From positions 1 through 64,000 of the forward strand of contig SFVI01000012.1 of assembly GCA_004560305.1 (NCBI GenBank): 64,000 bases of DNA. The letters run 5' to 3'. Position 1 is the stretch's first letter. Each line of letters starts with the position of its first letter. Position numbers and translations under genes: made by a program. The stretch comes from a bacterium (GTDB lineage: Bacteria > Bacillota > Clostridia > Oscillospirales > Oscillospiraceae). The notes under the pieces were generated by a model that made no database searches, was not told the origin of the DNA, and saw only the letters and a list, made by a program, of their open reading frames with translations. Below are positions 9,216 through 18,249 of the stretch, piece after piece.

Positions 9216-10160
9216 ATGCGTTCAAAATGCGAGTATTGCGGCAGCTATGTGGAAAGCACTGAGGAAAATTGCCCCAACTGCGGTGCGGTCAATCCAAACC
9301 ACCAGCGTAATGCCGCAGGCGTGCCCCAAACTATGGAGGAGCTGAAGGACTTTTGTGCCAAACACGATCTGCCCCTGGAGCAAATGCGCTTTTTCATCGG
9401 GGTCGATTACAAAAAGCCAAGGGCTTTCGGCATCTATCAGGATGGGGACGGCAACTTTGTTGTATACAAAAACAAGGCTGACGGCAGCCGGGCCATCCGC
9501 TACAAGGGCACGGACGAGGCCTATGCGGTGCATGAGCTGTACCTGAAGATGCAATCCGAGGTGCAGAAGCAGAAAACACGAATTTCCACAGCGGGCGGTG
9601 CTTCCAAAGCGGAGCAGGCGCGGCGGGCAGCCTACAGCGGCAACCCCTATAATCAGGACAGAAGGCCGAAGCGGCCCTGCGGTATTTGGGGCAGCCTTCC
9701 CGACTGGATGAAGAAGTTTCTGCTGGCCGCTGTCTTTTTTGTACTGGTTTTTGGCCCTATTCTGACCTTTGACGCCATGGTCCCGGATAAGGGCTACTAC
9801 AGCTATGAGGGCTCCTATTACTACTACGACTATCACGACTGGTACCGTTTTGACCGGGAGCAGCTGGACTGGCTCCAGGCCGACATGGCCGACACCCCCC
9901 TTGACCGGCATTATAATCGCTACCTTATTAAAAACAGCAGCAGTGCCGGCAGCCAGTACAGTGAACCCGTTGACAGCGAATATTACGACGCCTTCTCCGC
10001 TTCTCAAAGTGTCTGGGAGGAGGATGACAGTTCCACACAGGAGTACAGCAGCAGTTGGGACAGCGGCTGGGACGATTCCGATTGGGACGACAGTGACTGG
10101 GACTGGGATGCCGGCAACGATTGGGACAGCAGCTATACCGACTGGGACAGCGACTGGTGA
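9216..10160 (+). CDS. Zinc-ribbon membrane protein with Trp/Asp/Ser-rich tail
   Basis: Function unknown, 314 residues. The N-terminus is a zinc ribbon with two CxxC pairs (CEYC and CPNC, residues 5-23). A soluble region without a recognised fold follows, then one hydrophobic helix (about 168-190) preceded by basic residues, which predicts N-in/C-out topology. The outside part begins with a Tyr-rich patch (YYSYEGSYYYYDYHDWY). It ends in a 45-residue acidic tail with repeated WD/DW units (for example SDWDDSDWDWD), the very last residue being Trp. ATG at 9216 has a GGAAGGCGG upstream; an earlier in-frame codon is ignored. It is divergent from mfd, with only about 100 bp between the start codons. 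Confidence 0.82.
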   Translation: MRSKCEYCGSYVESTEENCPNCGAVNPNHQRNAAGVPQTMEELKDFCAKHDLPLEQMRFFIGVDYKKPRAFGIYQDGDGNFVVYKNKADGSRAIRYKGTDEAYAVHELYLKMQSEVQKQKTRISTAGGASKAEQARRAAYSGNPYNQDRRPKRPCGIWGSLPDWMKKFLLAAVFFVLVFGPILTFDAMVPDKGYYSYEGSYYYYDYHDWYRFDREQLDWLQADMADTPLDRHYNRYLIKNSSSAGSQYSEPVDSEYYDAFSASQSVWEEDDSSTQEYSSSWDSGWDDSDWDDSDWDWDAGNDWDSSYTDWDSDW

Positions 10161-10205
10161 GATTCGGAAAAGGTTCGTATTATCACATATAATGCAACAT
10201 AAAAC

Positions 10206-10241
10206 GAAAATAGGTTCCCCAAAATCGGGGAACCTATTTTC
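10206..10241. terminator. Bidirectional terminator
   Basis: Perfect 15-bp stem GAAAATAGGTTCCCC / GGGGAACCTATTTTC with a 6-nt loop, T-rich on both sides. It sits between two convergent genes and overlaps the stop codon of the minus-strand acetyltransferase. Confidence 0.88.
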
Positions 10242-10815
10242 ATCTTTTTACCGGCCTGATGTCGATCATCTTACTTACTGCCCGGTCAGTCATGCAGCGG
10301 GTGTAGAAATCCGGCAGGATCCGGTGGGCGATGGGGGCAATGTCGGCGCTGCCCCTGATGGGCTTGACCATCAGATGGGCCTTGACGCCGCCGATGCGGT
10401 AATCGCTCTCCACCTCCACATAGCCGAAGCGGGCGAAGAACTTCATCAGCTTTTTCACCCGGTTGGGGTCCTCGTCCGGGAATTCCGTGATCTCGGCAAT
10501 GAGACCCTGCCGGTCGGCATAGCGGCGGTTCAGAAAGCGCATGGTCTCCACACCCATACCGTGCTCCCGGTACCAGGGCAGCACGCCCAGGTATTTCAGC
10601 AGGGCATAGCCATAGAGGTTCTTGCACAGAACCAGGGCGTAGGCCACGTCCAGATTGCTCTCCTGCTCATACACCACAAGTAACTCCGCCGTCCCGTTCA
10701 TGATGGCCTTGTGCAGGCTCAATTTGGGGATCAGCTCCTCACTGTCAAAGTCCATTTCCATCAGGGGATAGTACTTTTCCAAATCTGCGTGGCCGCCTTT
10801 TCGGATGCTCAGCAT
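10240..10815 (-). CDS. GNAT-family N-acetyltransferase
   Basis: 191 residues with the general layout of the GCN5-related acetyltransferase fold: an acidic N-terminal part, a central strand LYGYALLKYLGVLPWYREHGMGVETMRFL that carries the acetyl-CoA-binding turn (REHGMG), and a C-terminal Phe/Tyr-rich segment. The substrate cannot be told. A good ribosome site (CAGGAGGAA) precedes the ATG. It stands alone between a terminator and the ABC exporter gene. Confidence 0.75.
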   Translation of the reverse strand: MLSIRKGGHADLEKYYPLMEMDFDSEELIPKLSLHKAIMNGTAELLVVYEQESNLDVAYALVLCKNLYGYALLKYLGVLPWYREHGMGVETMRFLNRRYADRQGLIAEITEFPDEDPNRVKKLMKFFARFGYVEVESDYRIGGVKAHLMVKPIRGSADIAPIAHRILPDFYTRCMTDRAVSKMIDIRPVKR

Positions 10816-10914
10816 GGCGATTCCTCCTGTTTTTCTCTATTTTTGTGTATTGCAAGAAAAAGTAACGAAATCAGGGCACAAATTGTCCGCAAAAATCCGA
10901 AGGCGATTGAATCA

Positions 10915-12657
10915 TTATTTGCCCAGGTCCTGGGCCCGGCAGAGGCGGGCGTATTCGCCGTCCTTTTCCATCAGCTGCTGATGGCTGCCCAGCTCCACAA
11001 TATGCTCCCCTTCCACCACGGCAATCATATCCGCATTGCGGACGGTGGAGAGCCGGTGGGCAATGATGATGGTGGTGCGGCCCTGGCTCAGTTCATCCAG
11101 GGAGGCCTGGATCCGCTGCTCGGTGACGGTGTCCAGGGCGGAGGTGGCCTCGTCCAGCACCAGAATCTTCGGATTTTTCAGGAACACCCGGGCGATGGAG
11201 ATCCGCTGCTTCTGGCCGCCGGAGAGCATGACTCCCCGCTCGCCGATGTAGCTGTCATAGCCGTCGGGCAGCTCCATGATCTCATTATGTACCTGGGCCC
11301 GCACTGCCGCCTCCACGATCTCCTCGTCGGTAGCGTCAGGCCGGCCGTAACGGATGTTCTCCCGGATGGTACCGGCAAACATGAACACATCCTGCTGGAT
11401 CATGCCGATGTTCCGCCGCAGGCTGCTCTGGGTCACGTCCCGGACGTCCACCCCGTCTACCTTCACGCTGCCGGCGCACACATCGTAGAATCGGGGCAGC
11501 AGCTGGCAGAGGGTGGTTTTACCGCCGCCGGAGGGGCCCACCACCGCCAGGCACTGGCCGGGTTCAATGTGCAGGTCGATATCCTTCAGCACCGGCACGC
11601 CGTTGCCGTAGTCAAAGCTGACGTGCTCGTAATCCACCCGGCCTTCCACAGCGGGCAGCTCCCTGGCACCGGGCCGGTCTTTGATGATGGGCTCGGTGCG
11701 CATCAGCTCCAGAAAGCGGGTGAAGCCGGCGCTGCCGTTCATATACTGCTCGGAAAACTGGGTCAGCCGCCGGATGGGAGAGATAAAGGTGGACACATAC
11801 AGAGAGAAGGTCACCAGGTCGATGTAATCCATCTTCTCCTGCATGATCAGCAGGCCGCCCACGGTGATCACCAGCACCTGGGCAATGCAGCAGGTGAAGT
11901 CCATGCCGCTCTGGAACAGGCCCATGGTCTTGTAATACTCCACCTTGGAGGCCTTGAACAGGGCGTTGGCGTCGTCAAACTTATTCAGCTCCTGCTCCTC
12001 GTTGGCGAAGGCCTTGGCAGTCCGGATGCCGGAGATGCTGCTCTCGATGGCGGCGTAGATATCGGCGGTCTTTTTCTTGACCTCGATATTGGCCTCCTTC
12101 ATCCGCACCCGCTGGGACAGGGTGAACCACAGGCACAGGGGCAGCACCACCGCCAGGGTCAGGGCCAGGCGCCACTCGATGGTGAACATCACCGCCAGGG
12201 CGCCCACGATGGTCAGAGTGCAGATGAGGATGTTTTCCGGGCCGTGATGGGCCAGCTCTGTGATCTCAAACAGGTCGCTGGTGATGCGGCTCATCAAAAC
12301 GCCGGTGCGGTTCTTGTCATAGAAGCTGCAGGACAGGTCCTGCATATGGTTGAACACGTCCCGCCGCATATCCGCCTCGATCAGCACGCCCATGCGGTGG
12401 CCCAGCACGGTGATGATGTAGTACAGCCCGGCCTTCACCAGATAGGCCGCCACCATCAGGGCCATCACCGTGAAAAACAGGGTGAACAGCTTCCCCGGCA
12501 GCAGGCGGTTCATGGAGGTGCGGGACACATAGGGGAACACCAAATCGATCACCGACACCAGCAGCGCGCAGCTCATATCCAGGGCGAAGAGCTTTTTATG
12601 CCCGGCGATATAGCGCATGAATATGTTCAGGGGCTTTTGCGTATAGTCTTTCTTCAT
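10915..12657 (-). CDS. ABC exporter, fused permease-ATPase (MsbA/LmrA type)
   Basis: 580-residue half-transporter working as a dimer: six membrane helices in about residues 15-320, then an ATPase domain with Walker A GPSGGGKTTL (near 376), Q-loop, signature LSGGQKQR (near 480) and Walker B ILVLDEATSALD (near 500), and switch His in IIAHRLSTV. The substrate is unknown (lipid, drug or peptide). It is the last gene of the series that begins with dnaN, 24 bp after rnhA. Confidence 0.92.
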   Translation of the reverse strand: MKKDYTQKPLNIFMRYIAGHKKLFALDMSCALLVSVIDLVFPYVSRTSMNRLLPGKLFTLFFTVMALMVAAYLVKAGLYYIITVLGHRMGVLIEADMRRDVFNHMQDLSCSFYDKNRTGVLMSRITSDLFEITELAHHGPENILICTLTIVGALAVMFTIEWRLALTLAVVLPLCLWFTLSQRVRMKEANIEVKKKTADIYAAIESSISGIRTAKAFANEEQELNKFDDANALFKASKVEYYKTMGLFQSGMDFTCCIAQVLVITVGGLLIMQEKMDYIDLVTFSLYVSTFISPIRRLTQFSEQYMNGSAGFTRFLELMRTEPIIKDRPGARELPAVEGRVDYEHVSFDYGNGVPVLKDIDLHIEPGQCLAVVGPSGGGKTTLCQLLPRFYDVCAGSVKVDGVDVRDVTQSSLRRNIGMIQQDVFMFAGTIRENIRYGRPDATDEEIVEAAVRAQVHNEIMELPDGYDSYIGERGVMLSGGQKQRISIARVFLKNPKILVLDEATSALDTVTEQRIQASLDELSQGRTTIIIAHRLSTVRNADMIAVVEGEHIVELGSHQQLMEKDGEYARLCRAQDLGK

Positions 12658-12681
12658 TGCTTCACCTGAGTCTTTGCTTTT

Positions 12682-13125
12682 TTATTTCCCGGCATAATGA
12701 TCCCGCATAGCCACGGCCAGGGCGTCGCAGCGGTTGTTGTATTCGTTCTGGGCATGGCCCTTGACCCAGTGGTAGTGCATTTCATGCTGCATGGTCAGGT
12801 TCAGCAGGGTTTCCCACAGGTCCGGGTTCAGGGCCGGCTTCTTGTCGCTTTTGATCCAGCCCTTTTTCCGCCAGCCCCAGGCCCAGCCCTTCTCCAGTGC
12901 GTCGATCACATACTTGGAGTCGGAATACAGCTCCACGATGCAGCTCTCCTTCAGGGCCAGCAGGGCCATGATCACGCCGGTCAACTCCATGCGGTTATTG
13001 GTGGTCTGGGCTTCCCCGCCGCTGAGCTCCTTCTCCGCGCCGTTGTAGCGCAGGATGGCCCCCCAGCCGCCGGGGCCGGGGTTGCCGCTGCAGGCGCCGT
13101 CGGTATAGATTTCAACGGTTTTCAT
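12682..13125 (-). CDS. rnhA: Ribonuclease HI
   Basis: Cleaves the RNA strand of RNA:DNA hybrids. 147 residues, the normal length, with the full acidic catalytic set: Asp9 (YTDGACSGNPGPGGWG), Glu47 (NNRMEL), Asp69 (YSDSKYV) and Asp134 (RCDALA). The basic handle region WGWRKKGWIKSDKK is present, as in E. coli RNase HI. The start overlaps the stop of the upstream gene by 4 nt (ATGA), so it is translationally coupled to the gyrA-side genes. Confidence 0.97.
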   Translation of the reverse strand: MKTVEIYTDGACSGNPGPGGWGAILRYNGAEKELSGGEAQTTNNRMELTGVIMALLALKESCIVELYSDSKYVIDALEKGWAWGWRKKGWIKSDKKPALNPDLWETLLNLTMQHEMHYHWVKGHAQNEYNNRCDALAVAMRDHYAGK

Positions 13126-13508
13126 TCGCCGGCTTCCCGCTGGTACTTGGCCCGGAGCACCGCATATTCCTTCTTGTCGATCACACCGTTGCGCAGGAAG
13201 CTGTCCAGCTGTTCCAGACGGCGGCGGCTGTCCCGGTCCTTGATCTCCGCCGGGTCATACTTCCGGGGCTGGCTGCTTTCATGGGTGGTGTAGCTGCGGG
13301 TGACAGTATCCTCCTTGGCCGCTTTGGCCTTTCTGGCAAAATAGAACCCCAGTATCGCCACGCCGGCTGCCACAAGGACCACGGCCGCCACGGCGATGAC
13401 GCTGCCGCTCCCGTCGTTGAGAAAGCCCATGGCCACCAACAGGATAAAGGTATAAAGAATGGTCTTGCCGGCCTTATTCAGCTTGTTCTCGTTTTTTTTC
13501 TGGTTCAT
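13122..13508 (-). CDS. Small membrane protein with SHOCT-like C-terminus
   Basis: 128 residues, function unknown. A basic N-terminus is followed by two adjacent hydrophobic helices (about 15-30 and 36-58). A polar linker leads to a short C-terminal amphipathic segment of the SHOCT type (RRLEQLDSFLRNGVIDKKEYAVLRAKY, given here as the region at about 95-121). Such domains are often found at protein ends, possibly for oligomerisation. It is set between gyrA (3 bp upstream) and rnhA (overlap), so it belongs to the same transcript. Confidence 0.75.
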   Translation of the reverse strand: MNQKKNENKLNKAGKTILYTFILLVAMGFLNDGSGSVIAVAAVVLVAAGVAILGFYFARKAKAAKEDTVTRSYTTHESSQPRKYDPAEIKDRDSRRRLEQLDSFLRNGVIDKKEYAVLRAKYQREAGE

Positions 13509-13511
13509 GGC

Positions 13512-16028
13512 TTATTCCTCCGGCTCTGCCGGGCCGGGGAGTTCCTCCGGCTCTGTGTCTTCGGTTTCCCTCTCGGTCGTTTCGATGGATATGACCCGGC
13601 TGCCCTCGCTCAGGCGCATGATGCGCACGCCCTGGGTGGAGCGGCCCAGCACGGAGATGGAATCCACCGCCATGCGGATAATGGTGGCGTCGTCACTGAT
13701 GACCAGAATGTCGTCCCCGGGACTGACCATCTTCACATCGGCGATCCTGCCGGTCTTCTCGGTGACGTTGTAGTTCTTGATGCCCAGGCCGCCCCGGCCG
13801 CGGACGGTATATTCCCCGATGGGGGTGCGCTTGCCGTAGCCCTTCTCGGTGATGGTCAGCAGATGTTCCCCGGCGCTGGCGCTGCCGGCGCCTACCACGA
13901 AGTCCCCTTCCCGGAGGCGGATGCCCCGGACGCCTACGGCGCCGCGGCCCATGGGGCGCACGTCCCGCTCGTTAAAGCTGGCGGCCATGCCGTTGTAGGT
14001 GGCGATGATGATATCCTCGTCGCCGGTGGTGGGAATGACGGAAATCAACTCGTCCCCTTCGTCCAGGGTCAGGGCCCGGATGCCGTTGGAGCGGATGTTT
14101 TTCAATGCCGACTGCTGCATCCGCTTGACGGTGCCCTTGCGGGTGACGAAGACCAGATAGCTGTCCTCCTCCATACCCCGGCCCCGGATCATGGCGCTGA
14201 CCTTCTCCGGGTTATCGCCAGTCTCGATCTGGATGAGGTTGACGATATTGGTGCCCCGGGCGTTTCTGCCCGCCTCGGGGATGGTATAGCCCTTCTTGAT
14301 GAACACCCGGCCCTTGCTGGTGAAGAAGAGGATATAGTCATGGGTGGAGGCGGTAAACACGGTCTCCACATAGTCCTCCTCCTTGGTGGCCATGGCCCGG
14401 ATGCCCTTGCCGCCACGGCCCTGGGAGCGGTACTCGCTGACGGGCAGGCGCTTGATGTAGCCGCCGTGGGTCAGGGTAAAGACGCACTGCTCCTCCTCGA
14501 TGAGGTCTTCCACATCAATTTCGTCGGCCACATCCTGGATCTCGGTATAGCGCTTGTCGCCATACTTATCCCGCAGGGCGGTCAGCTCGTCCTTCAGCAC
14601 GCCCCGGATCAGCGCCGGATCGGCCAGCAGGCTCTTGAAGTAGCTGATTTTCTCTTCCAGCTCCTTATACTCCTGCTCCAGCTTTTCCCGGTTCAGGCCC
14701 TGGAGGGAGATCAGGCGCATATCGCAGATGGCCTGGGCCTGCACCTCGCTGAGGGAGAAGCGCTCCATCAGGTTCTGCTTGGCATTGTCATAGCTGGAAC
14801 GGATGATATGGATAACCTCGTCAATATTATCCTGGGCGATCAGCAGGCCCTCCAACAGGTGGGCCCGCTCCTCCGCCTTGCGCAGGTCGTAGCGGGTGCG
14901 GCGGACGATCAGGTCCTCCTGGAAGCTGAGGTACTCGTCCAGAATATGCCGCAGGGACAGGATGCGGGGCTGGGTCTGGTTGTTCACCAGGGCCAGCATA
15001 TTGATGGAGAAACTGGTCTGCAGGGCGGTCTGGGCAAAGAGCCGGTTCAGCACCACCTGGGGGTTGGCATCCCGCTTCAGCTCGATAACGATGCGCATAC
15101 CGTTGCGGTCCGTCTCATCCCGCAGGTCGGAGATGCCCTCCAGCCGCTTGTCATGGACCTGGTCGGCTATGTTCTTAATGAGCTGCCGCTTGTTCACCTG
15201 ATAGGGAAGCTCGGTGACAATGATGCGGGTGCGGTTCTGGCCGTGCTCCTCAAACTCGGTGCGGGCGCGGACGATCACCTTGCCCCGGCCGGTGGCATAG
15301 GCCTGGCGGATGCCGCTGCGGCCCATGATGATGCCCCGGGTGGGAAAGTCCGGCCCGGTGATGTGCTGCATCAAGTCGTTCAGGGTGGCCTCCGGGTGAT
15401 CCAGCACGCAGATGCAGGCGTTGATGACCTCCGTCAGGTTATGGGGCGGGATGTTGGTGGCCATGCCCACGGCAATGCCGCTGCTGCCGTTGACCAGCAG
15501 GTTGGGGAAACGGGAGGGCAGGACCCGGGGTTCCTTCCGGGTTTCGTCAAAGTTGGGGTCCCAGTCCACGGTATCCTTCTCAATATCCCGCAGCATTTCG
15601 TTGGAGATTTTGGAAAGCCGTGCCTCGGTATAACGGTAGGCAGCCGGAGGGTCCCCGTCCACGGAGCCGAAGTTGCCGTGGCCGTCCACCAGCATATAGC
15701 GCATGGAGAAGTCCTGAGCCAGGCGCACCATGGCGTCGTAAACGGAGGCGTCGCCATGGGGATGGTAGCGGCCCAGCACGTCGCCCACACAGGTGGCGGA
15801 CTTCTTGAAGGGCTTATCCGAGGTCAGATTGTCCTCATACAAAGCGTAGAGGATGCGGCGGTGAACCGGCTTCAGGCCGTCCCGCACGTCGGGCAGGGCC
15901 CGGCCCACGATGACGCTCATGGCGTAGTCGATGTAGCTGGTCTGCATTTCGTTGACCAGCTCCGATTCGGTGATCACCTGATTGGGAAAGGCGATATCCT
16001 CAGGCTTGTAGTCTCTCTTGTGTGCCAT
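13512..16028 (-). CDS. gyrA: DNA gyrase subunit A
   Basis: Breaks and rejoins DNA in the gyrase A2B2 complex. 838 residues: winged-helix/tower part, then six beta-propeller repeats and an acidic tail. The active-site Tyr lies in AAYRYTEARLSK. The GyrA box appears as QGRGGKG (consensus QRRGGKG). In the quinolone-resistance region the sequence is HPHGDASVYD, with Ala94 at the place of E. coli Ser83 and Asp98 at the place of Asp87. ATG at 16028 has a good GGAGGTGAGG site upstream. 14 bp after gyrB. Confidence 0.98.
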   Translation of the reverse strand: MAHKRDYKPEDIAFPNQVITESELVNEMQTSYIDYAMSVIVGRALPDVRDGLKPVHRRILYALYEDNLTSDKPFKKSATCVGDVLGRYHPHGDASVYDAMVRLAQDFSMRYMLVDGHGNFGSVDGDPPAAYRYTEARLSKISNEMLRDIEKDTVDWDPNFDETRKEPRVLPSRFPNLLVNGSSGIAVGMATNIPPHNLTEVINACICVLDHPEATLNDLMQHITGPDFPTRGIIMGRSGIRQAYATGRGKVIVRARTEFEEHGQNRTRIIVTELPYQVNKRQLIKNIADQVHDKRLEGISDLRDETDRNGMRIVIELKRDANPQVVLNRLFAQTALQTSFSINMLALVNNQTQPRILSLRHILDEYLSFQEDLIVRRTRYDLRKAEERAHLLEGLLIAQDNIDEVIHIIRSSYDNAKQNLMERFSLSEVQAQAICDMRLISLQGLNREKLEQEYKELEEKISYFKSLLADPALIRGVLKDELTALRDKYGDKRYTEIQDVADEIDVEDLIEEEQCVFTLTHGGYIKRLPVSEYRSQGRGGKGIRAMATKEEDYVETVFTASTHDYILFFTSKGRVFIKKGYTIPEAGRNARGTNIVNLIQIETGDNPEKVSAMIRGRGMEEDSYLVFVTRKGTVKRMQQSALKNIRSNGIRALTLDEGDELISVIPTTGDEDIIIATYNGMAASFNERDVRPMGRGAVGVRGIRLREGDFVVGAGSASAGEHLLTITEKGYGKRTPIGEYTVRGRGGLGIKNYNVTEKTGRIADVKMVSPGDDILVISDDATIIRMAVDSISVLGRSTQGVRIMRLSEGSRVISIETTERETEDTEPEELPGPAEPEE

Positions 16029-16042
16029 CTTCCCTCACCTCC

Positions 16043-17974
16043 TTAAATATCCAGATTCACCACGTATTTGGCGTTCTTCTCGATCCAGTCCCGCCGGGGC
16101 TCCACGTCTTCGCCCATGAGGACAGTAAAGATCTGGTCGGCCTGGATGGCGTCGTTTAATGTGATACGGCGCAGGGAGCGCTTCTCCGGGTCCATGGTGG
16201 TCTCCCACAGCTCGTGGGGGTCCATCTCGCCCAGGCCCTTGAAGCGGTTGATGTCCACCTTGGCGTTGGGGTTATCGGCGCGAAGCTCCGCACTGATTTT
16301 ATCCCGCTCCTCATCGGAGTAGGCCACCCGCTGGGTCTTGCCCCGGCTCAGCTTATACAGGGGGGGCACTGCGGAATACACATAGCCGTGCTCGATCAAG
16401 GGACGCATGTAGCGGAAGAAGAAGGTCAGCAGCAGGGTGCGGATATGGCTGCCGTCCACATCGGCATCGGCCATGATGATGATTTTGTGATAGCGCAGCT
16501 TCTCGATATTGAACTCATCCCCGATACCGGCGCCCAGGGCCACGATCAGGGGATAGAGCTTGTCGTTGCCGTAAATTTTGTCCGCACGGGCCTTCTCCAC
16601 GTTGAGCATCTTGCCCCACATGGCCAGGATGGCCTGGAAGCGGGAGTCCCGCCCCTGAATGGCGGAGCCGGCGGCGGAGTCGCCCTCCACGATGTAGATT
16701 TCGCAAAGGGAGGGGTCCCGCTCGTTGCAGTCCTGCAGCTTATCGGGCATCTGGCCGCTCTCCAGCCCGGTCTTGCGGCGGACGGATTCCCGGGCCTTCC
16801 GGGCGGCTTCCCGGGCCCGGTTGGCCATCATGGCCTTGTCCAGCACGGCCTTGGCCACGGCGGGGTGTTCCTCAAAATAGGTGGCCAGCTGGTCGGAGAC
16901 AATATTGTCCACCAAAGTGCGGATGTAGGCGTTGCCCAGCTTCTGCTTGGTCTGGCCCTCGAACTGGGCCTCCGGCAGCTTCACGGAGATCACCGCGGAG
17001 ATGCCCTCCCGTACATCGTCGCCGGAGACCTTGTCGTCCCCCTTGATGATGTTGTTTTTCTGGCCGTAGGCATTGATGACCCGGGTGAGGGCGGTCTTGA
17101 AGCCGGTCTCGTGCATACCGCCTTCCGGGGTGTGGATGTTATTGGCGAAGGAGACCAGGGTCTCGTTATAGCCGTCGTGATACTGGAGGGCAATCTCAGC
17201 GATGGCATCGTCCTTGGTACCGCTGAGGTAGATGACCTCCTCGTGGAGGGGCGTCTTGTTCTTGTTGATATAGCGGACAAATTCCCGGATGCCGCCCTCG
17301 TAGCACATGGTTTCGCCCTGCTCTTTGCCTTCCCGCTTATCCTGGATGCTGATGCGCAGCCCTGCGTTGAGGAAGGCCTGCTCCCGCATACGGGTGTGGA
17401 GGATCTCATAGTCATAGACCGTATCGTCAAACATCTCCGGGTCAGGCTTGAAGCGGACGGCGGTGCCGGTTTTGTCCGTCTGGCCCACCACATGGATGCC
17501 CTGGGTAATCTGGCCCCGGGAGAAGGCCATGGCATATATTTTGCCCTCCTTGTGGACCTGGACCTCCAGCCACTCAGACAGGGCGTTGACCACCGAGGCG
17601 CCCACGCCGTGGAGGCCGCCGGAGACCTTATAGCCCCCGCCGCCGAACTTGCCGCCGGCGTGCAGAACGGTGAAAACAACTTCCAGAGCACTCTTGCCGG
17701 TCTGCTCCTGAATGTCTACGGGGATGCCGCGGCCGTTATCGGTGACGGAGATGATATCCCCCTCCTCAATGCAAACCTCAATGTGGTTACAGAACCCGGC
17801 CAGGGCCTCATCGATGGAGTTATCCACAATTTCATAAACCAGGTGGTGCAGACCCGAGGAGGAGGTGGAGCCGATATACATACCCGGCCGCTTGCGCACC
17901 GCCTCCAGACCCTCCAGAACCTGGATCTGTGAGGCGTCATATTCCTGAACTGCTTTTTCTATGTTTTCAGCCAT
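16043..17974 (-). CDS. gyrB: DNA gyrase subunit B
   Basis: ATPase subunit of gyrase, 643 residues. GHKL ATPase domain with EIVDNSIDEAL and the ATP lid GGLHGVGASVVNALS, a transducer domain, and a TOPRIM domain with EGDSAAGSA and the DADVDGSHIRTLL motif. The ATG at 17974 (MAENIEK) is preferred to one 21 bp upstream, because GGAGA lies 10 nt before it. It follows the remB-like gene directly and precedes gyrA, the classic Firmicute order. Confidence 0.98.
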   Translation of the reverse strand: MAENIEKAVQEYDASQIQVLEGLEAVRKRPGMYIGSTSSSGLHHLVYEIVDNSIDEALAGFCNHIEVCIEEGDIISVTDNGRGIPVDIQEQTGKSALEVVFTVLHAGGKFGGGGYKVSGGLHGVGASVVNALSEWLEVQVHKEGKIYAMAFSRGQITQGIHVVGQTDKTGTAVRFKPDPEMFDDTVYDYEILHTRMREQAFLNAGLRISIQDKREGKEQGETMCYEGGIREFVRYINKNKTPLHEEVIYLSGTKDDAIAEIALQYHDGYNETLVSFANNIHTPEGGMHETGFKTALTRVINAYGQKNNIIKGDDKVSGDDVREGISAVISVKLPEAQFEGQTKQKLGNAYIRTLVDNIVSDQLATYFEEHPAVAKAVLDKAMMANRAREAARKARESVRRKTGLESGQMPDKLQDCNERDPSLCEIYIVEGDSAAGSAIQGRDSRFQAILAMWGKMLNVEKARADKIYGNDKLYPLIVALGAGIGDEFNIEKLRYHKIIIMADADVDGSHIRTLLLTFFFRYMRPLIEHGYVYSAVPPLYKLSRGKTQRVAYSDEERDKISAELRADNPNAKVDINRFKGLGEMDPHELWETTMDPEKRSLRRITLNDAIQADQIFTVLMGEDVEPRRDWIEKNAKYVVNLDI

Positions 17975-17991
17975 TGAATCGTTTCTCCATT

Positions 17992-18249
17992 TCACAGTAT
18001 TCCTGCCTCGGCCCGGCGCAGCAGGGTGGCCGCCGCCATCTGGCAGAGATACAGGCTTCTTTCTTTCCCATCCCAGCAGACTACAAAGGACTTGGGAATG
18101 TCCTCCGAGGCGTTGATGACCTGTCCGGCCTTCTCCGCCATGCTGAGATATTTCCTTGTTATATGAGACTGGGAGGTGATGTCCAGGTCGAAGATGCCGA
18201 TGATCTCCGCTGTGTTCACCACCCTGCCCTTACCAAGATGCAGGTACAT
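17992..18249 (-). CDS. remB: RemB-like (DUF370) extracellular-matrix regulator
   Basis: 85-residue DUF370 protein, related to RemA/RemB (YaaB) of Bacillus subtilis. Its position between recF and gyrB is exactly that of yaaB/remB. Visible features are the family start MYLHLGKGRVVNT.EIIGIFDLD and the conserved core ITRKYLSMAEKAGQVIN (residues about 31-47). Related RemA proteins form rings that bind DNA; whether this one does is inference. Its ATG overlaps the recF stop by one base (TAATG). Confidence 0.9.
   Translation of the reverse strand: MYLHLGKGRVVNTAEIIGIFDLDITSQSHITRKYLSMAEKAGQVINASEDIPKSFVVCWDGKERSLYLCQMAAATLLRRAEAGIL

Noticed and set aside
4579..9345. 1588-codon open frame on the plus strand opposite mfd and the PPIase
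   Set aside because: It is a shadow of codon bias in GC-rich DNA: it is low-complexity (His/Gly/Gln/Leu rich), crosses two real genes and a promoter, and has no recognisable domain.
10816..10914. Terminator after the ABC exporter gene
   Set aside because: Only a weak 4-bp stem is visible before a short T-run; not convincing.
13281..16046. 921-codon open frame opposite gyrA
   Set aside because: Same cause; gyrA on the other strand is full-length and has all motifs.
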